A stretch of 37,119 nucleotides of DNA from Crocinitomicaceae bacterium (GTDB taxonomy: Bacteria; Bacteroidota; Bacteroidia; Flavobacteriales_D; Crocinitomicaceae). Below the pieces are notes generated by a model. That model saw only the letters and a program-made list of their open reading frames with translations. It searched no databases and was not told the DNA's origin. Below are positions 35,193 through 37,119 of this stretch, one piece after another (position 1 is the stretch's first letter; each line of letters begins with the position of its first letter). The DNA lies in the NCBI GenBank assembly GCA_029247685.1, contig JAQWKT010000036.1:1-37119 (forward strand), read 5' to 3'. A program made the translations under genes and the position numbers.

Positions 35193-35770
35193 TGTTTAAT
35201 TTTATTATAACAAGCTCTACACAAGGGCTCATATTCCTCCACAGCTCCTAACATTACTTGCTTTTGATCTTTAACTATTCGGTGAGAAAACTGTGCTAAG
35301 TTACCACAAGAAAGGCAAACAGCATGCACCTTTGTAACATATTCTGCAATAGCTAAAAGGTTTGGCATTGGTCCAAAGGGAACTCCCATAAAGTCCATGT
35401 CAAGTCCAGCAATTATCACTCTTGATCCATTTTTTGCAAGTGTAGCGCAAACCTCCACAATTTTTTCGTCAAAAAACTGCGCTTCATCAATTGCTACTAC
35501 ACGTTCCTTATTCCAAACCTCAAGAATTTGAAGCGATGAGTTAACAAGTCTTGCTTCTTGAGAAGAGCCTTGATGGCTAACCACTTTTTTATCGCTATAT
35601 CGTTTATCTACGGATGGCTTTACCAACAAAATTTTTTGATTTGCAAATCTTGCTCGTTTAACTCTTCTTAATAGTTCTTCTGTTTTTCCTGAAAACATAG
35701 ATCCACAAACCACCTCAATCCAACCTTGATTTTTTCCTTCAGAAGGAAAGTGTTCAAGAAACATATTCAT
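35189..35770 (-). CDS. tdk: thymidine kinase (type II)
   Basis: Phosphorylates thymidine with ATP in the salvage pathway, supplying dTMP. The 193 residues have the P-loop GSMFSGKTEELLRR, the Walker B-like VVAIDEAQFFD, the lasso loop with YEPLCRACY, and the zinc cysteines (CLSCG and CRAC). Both ATG codons 35770 and 35764 are possible; homologues usually begin MFLE, so 35764 is slightly favoured. It is the first gene of the minus-strand run tdk, murF-alr, ferritin and cyclase. The end overlaps the TTG start of murF-alr by TTGA. There is no clear TAnnTTTG ahead; TATCTTG about 30 bases upstream is a weak candidate. Confidence 0.95.
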   Translation of the reverse strand: MNMFLEHFPSEGKNQGWIEVVCGSMFSGKTEELLRRVKRARFANQKILLVKPSVDKRYSDKKVVSHQGSSQEARLVNSSLQILEVWNKERVVAIDEAQFFDEKIVEVCATLAKNGSRVIIAGLDMDFMGVPFGPMPNLLAIAEYVTKVHAVCLSCGNLAQFSHRIVKDQKQVMLGAVEEYEPLCRACYNKIKH

Positions 35771-35832
35771 ATCCTATATTTATAATTTATGATAACAAGA
35801 TACTTATTTTAAGCTAAATAAAATTCTATTTA

Positions 35833-35840
35833 TAACTTTG
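35833..35840 (+). promoter_or_regulatory. -7 promoter element of the M28 peptidase gene
   Basis: TAACTTTG matches TAnnTTTG and predicts a transcript start near 35845, leaving a leader of about 58 bases before the ATG at 35903. It lies between the divergent tdk and M28 genes. Confidence 0.45.
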
Positions 35841-35902
35841 TTGTTGATTTTTAAAAAAAAACAATCGAACTAAAAAAAAGGTTTAAAAACAAGACAACAC
35901 AA

Positions 35903-37119
35903 ATGAACGATTTTATTAAAAAACTTTCCTTTGACAAAGCATTCAGCATCGTGTTTTTTACGCTGATTAATCTTTTTGGATTTGGACAAGATTTGGAAAC
36001 TAAACGTTTTATTAAAACGCTTTGTTCTGAAGAGTTTAACGGAAGAGGATATGTTAACAACGGAGACAATGTTGCTGCAGATTATATAGCTAAAACATTT
36101 AAAAAAATTGGCATTTCTAATCCTAATGGCACTTATTTTCAGGAATTTTCTTTTCCTGTAAACACATTTCCAGGAGAAATGCTCGTAAAAATTAATAATA
36201 AAGAGCTAACACCAGGTATCGATTTTATTATCGATGCTTCATCCTCGGGTGGCAATTACCATTTAACCCCAATATTTATTAATGGATCAGATTTATTAAG
36301 TGAAAATAAAATTCAAACTCTTTTTAAGAATACAACATCCTTAAACAGCCGTATTTTCATTATAAAAAACACGAAGTATTCTGCTGATTCAACAAAAAAA
36401 ATTAAGCGCTTGATAAAAGATTTGAATCAATTGGCTGCAGTCGCAGAAATAACAAATGAAAAGTTTATCTGGTCTGTGGGGCGACAAACAACGCGCTTTC
36501 CTATATTAAAAATAAAAGAAAGTGTATTGCCACAAAAAACAAGCACTATTGATTTAAAAATTGATCAGAAATTTGTGAGCAAGCACATGGCGAAAAACGT
36601 AATTGGATTCATCCCATCAAAAAGAAAAAACGCCAAGAGCCTTGTTTTTTGTGCGCACTATGATCACCTTGGCCGAATGGGTAAAAATATTTATTTTCCA
36701 GGGGCTAATGACAATGCAAGTGGTACAGGAATGCTGGTTCATTTAGCAAAACACTTCATTGATAACCCATCAAAATATAACATTTATTTTATGGCTTTTG
36801 CTGGGGAGGAAGCGGGTCTTATTGGCTCTCAATATTTTACCGAAAATCCTATTTTAGATTTGCAAAAAATTGCATTTGTTTTAAATCTAGACATCATGGG
36901 TAGTGGTGAAGAGGGAATTACTGTGGTTAATGGTCGGGTACATAAAAAAGCGTATAACAAATTGCTTCGGTTGAATAAAAAAGGACAATATTTAAGTAGT
37001 ATAAAAGCTAGAGGAGAAGCCGCTAATTCTGATCACTATTGGTTTTCTCAAAAGGGTGTGCCGGCCTTTTTTATTTACACAAGAGGCAACAACAAGCATT
37101 ATCATGATATTTTTGACAC
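35903..37119 (+). CDS. M28 family zinc metallopeptidase (3' end cut off)
   Basis: Aminopeptidase-type enzyme with two zinc ions, probably exported. The visible 405 residues start MNDFIKKLSFDKAFSIVFF, with a hydrophobic segment (residues 11-26) that reads as a signal anchor or Sec signal (ending FGFGQ). After a region of about 210 residues (PA-like), the catalytic domain shows the first ligand set CAHYDHLG, ANDNASGTG, the catalytic glutamate and ligand in AGEEAGLIGS, and VLNLDIMG. HYHDIFD at the window edge holds the last zinc histidine. The missing part is only the C-terminal tail. Bacteroidota proteins of this kind often trim periplasmic or extracellular peptides. It is divergent from tdk. 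The ATG is chosen because it opens the signal segment. Confidence 0.9.
   Translation, partial: MNDFIKKLSFDKAFSIVFFTLINLFGFGQDLETKRFIKTLCSEEFNGRGYVNNGDNVAADYIAKTFKKIGISNPNGTYFQEFSFPVNTFPGEMLVKINNKELTPGIDFIIDASSSGGNYHLTPIFINGSDLLSENKIQTLFKNTTSLNSRIFIIKNTKYSADSTKKIKRLIKDLNQLAAVAEITNEKFIWSVGRQTTRFPILKIKESVLPQKTSTIDLKIDQKFVSKHMAKNVIGFIPSKRKNAKSLVFCAHYDHLGRMGKNIYFPGANDNASGTGMLVHLAKHFIDNPSKYNIYFMAFAGEEAGLIGSQYFTENPILDLQKIAFVLNLDIMGSGEEGITVVNGRVHKKAYNKLLRLNKKGQYLSSIKARGEAANSDHYWFSQKGVPAFFIYTRGNNKHYHDIFD

Noticed and set aside
1..37119. Insertion sequences, prophage, CRISPR arrays or integron sites.
   Set aside because: No transposase, integrase, capsid or Cas frame, and no regularly spaced repeats, were seen on either strand.

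Overview
The window is AT-rich, gene-dense chromosome from a member of the Bacteroidota, most likely Flavobacteriales. Four things support this. Two secreted proteins end in type IX secretion (T9SS) sorting domains. murF and alr are fused into one gene. One gene belongs to the Bacteroidota-restricted DUF6495 family. Many genes are preceded by the Bacteroidota -7 promoter element TAnnTTTG rather than a -10 TATAAT box. There are no phage, IS, CRISPR or rRNA features. Most genes are housekeeping, but several carry unusual architectures or lesions.

Layout. 1-4.4 kb: mnmE (3' end cut by the window edge), a small lipoprotein, recA, the peroxiredoxin bcp, and a MerR regulator with a cobalamin-binding domain that matches the CarH/LitR photoreceptor signature. 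4.5-9.9 kb (+ strand): a T9SS-exported amidase with a CUB domain, a long acyl-CoA dehydrogenase, and a tandem pair of VanY-type D,D-carboxypeptidases. 9.9-14.5 kb (- strand): metG without its usual C-terminal tRNA-binding domain, an exbB/exbD/exbD cluster with a small membrane protein, and tRNA-Ser(GGA). 14.5-17 kb: a T9SS-exported lysyl-endopeptidase-like serine protease. 17-24 kb: two complete class I ribonucleotide reductases in a row. The first carries its ATP-cone on NrdA; the second has lost it from NrdA and carries it on NrdB.

24.2-28.4 kb: comF, a DAO-family FAD oxidoreductase, lepA interrupted by one in-frame TGA, and a DUF6495 gene. 28.4-35.8 kb: a minus-strand run of tdk, murF-alr, ferritin and a very large sensor protein. 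That sensor combines a beta-propeller, a Y_Y_Y domain, a membrane segment, a coiled coil, a class III adenylate cyclase and an HD phosphohydrolase; it is split near its N terminus by a one-base deletion. 35.9-37.1 kb: the start of an M28 metallopeptidase.

How the genes fit together. Several act on the cell wall (amidase, two VanY enzymes, MurF-Alr). Several concern nucleotide supply and DNA (two RNRs, thymidine kinase, RecA, ComF). The best candidates for new biology are the cyclase-HD sensor, the pair of RNRs with the allosteric domain on opposite subunits, the cobalamin-type MerR with a nearby pair of matching palindromes, three genes whose promoters sit exactly where a leaderless mRNA would be made, and a terminator-like hairpin with alternative pairing upstream of the broken lepA.
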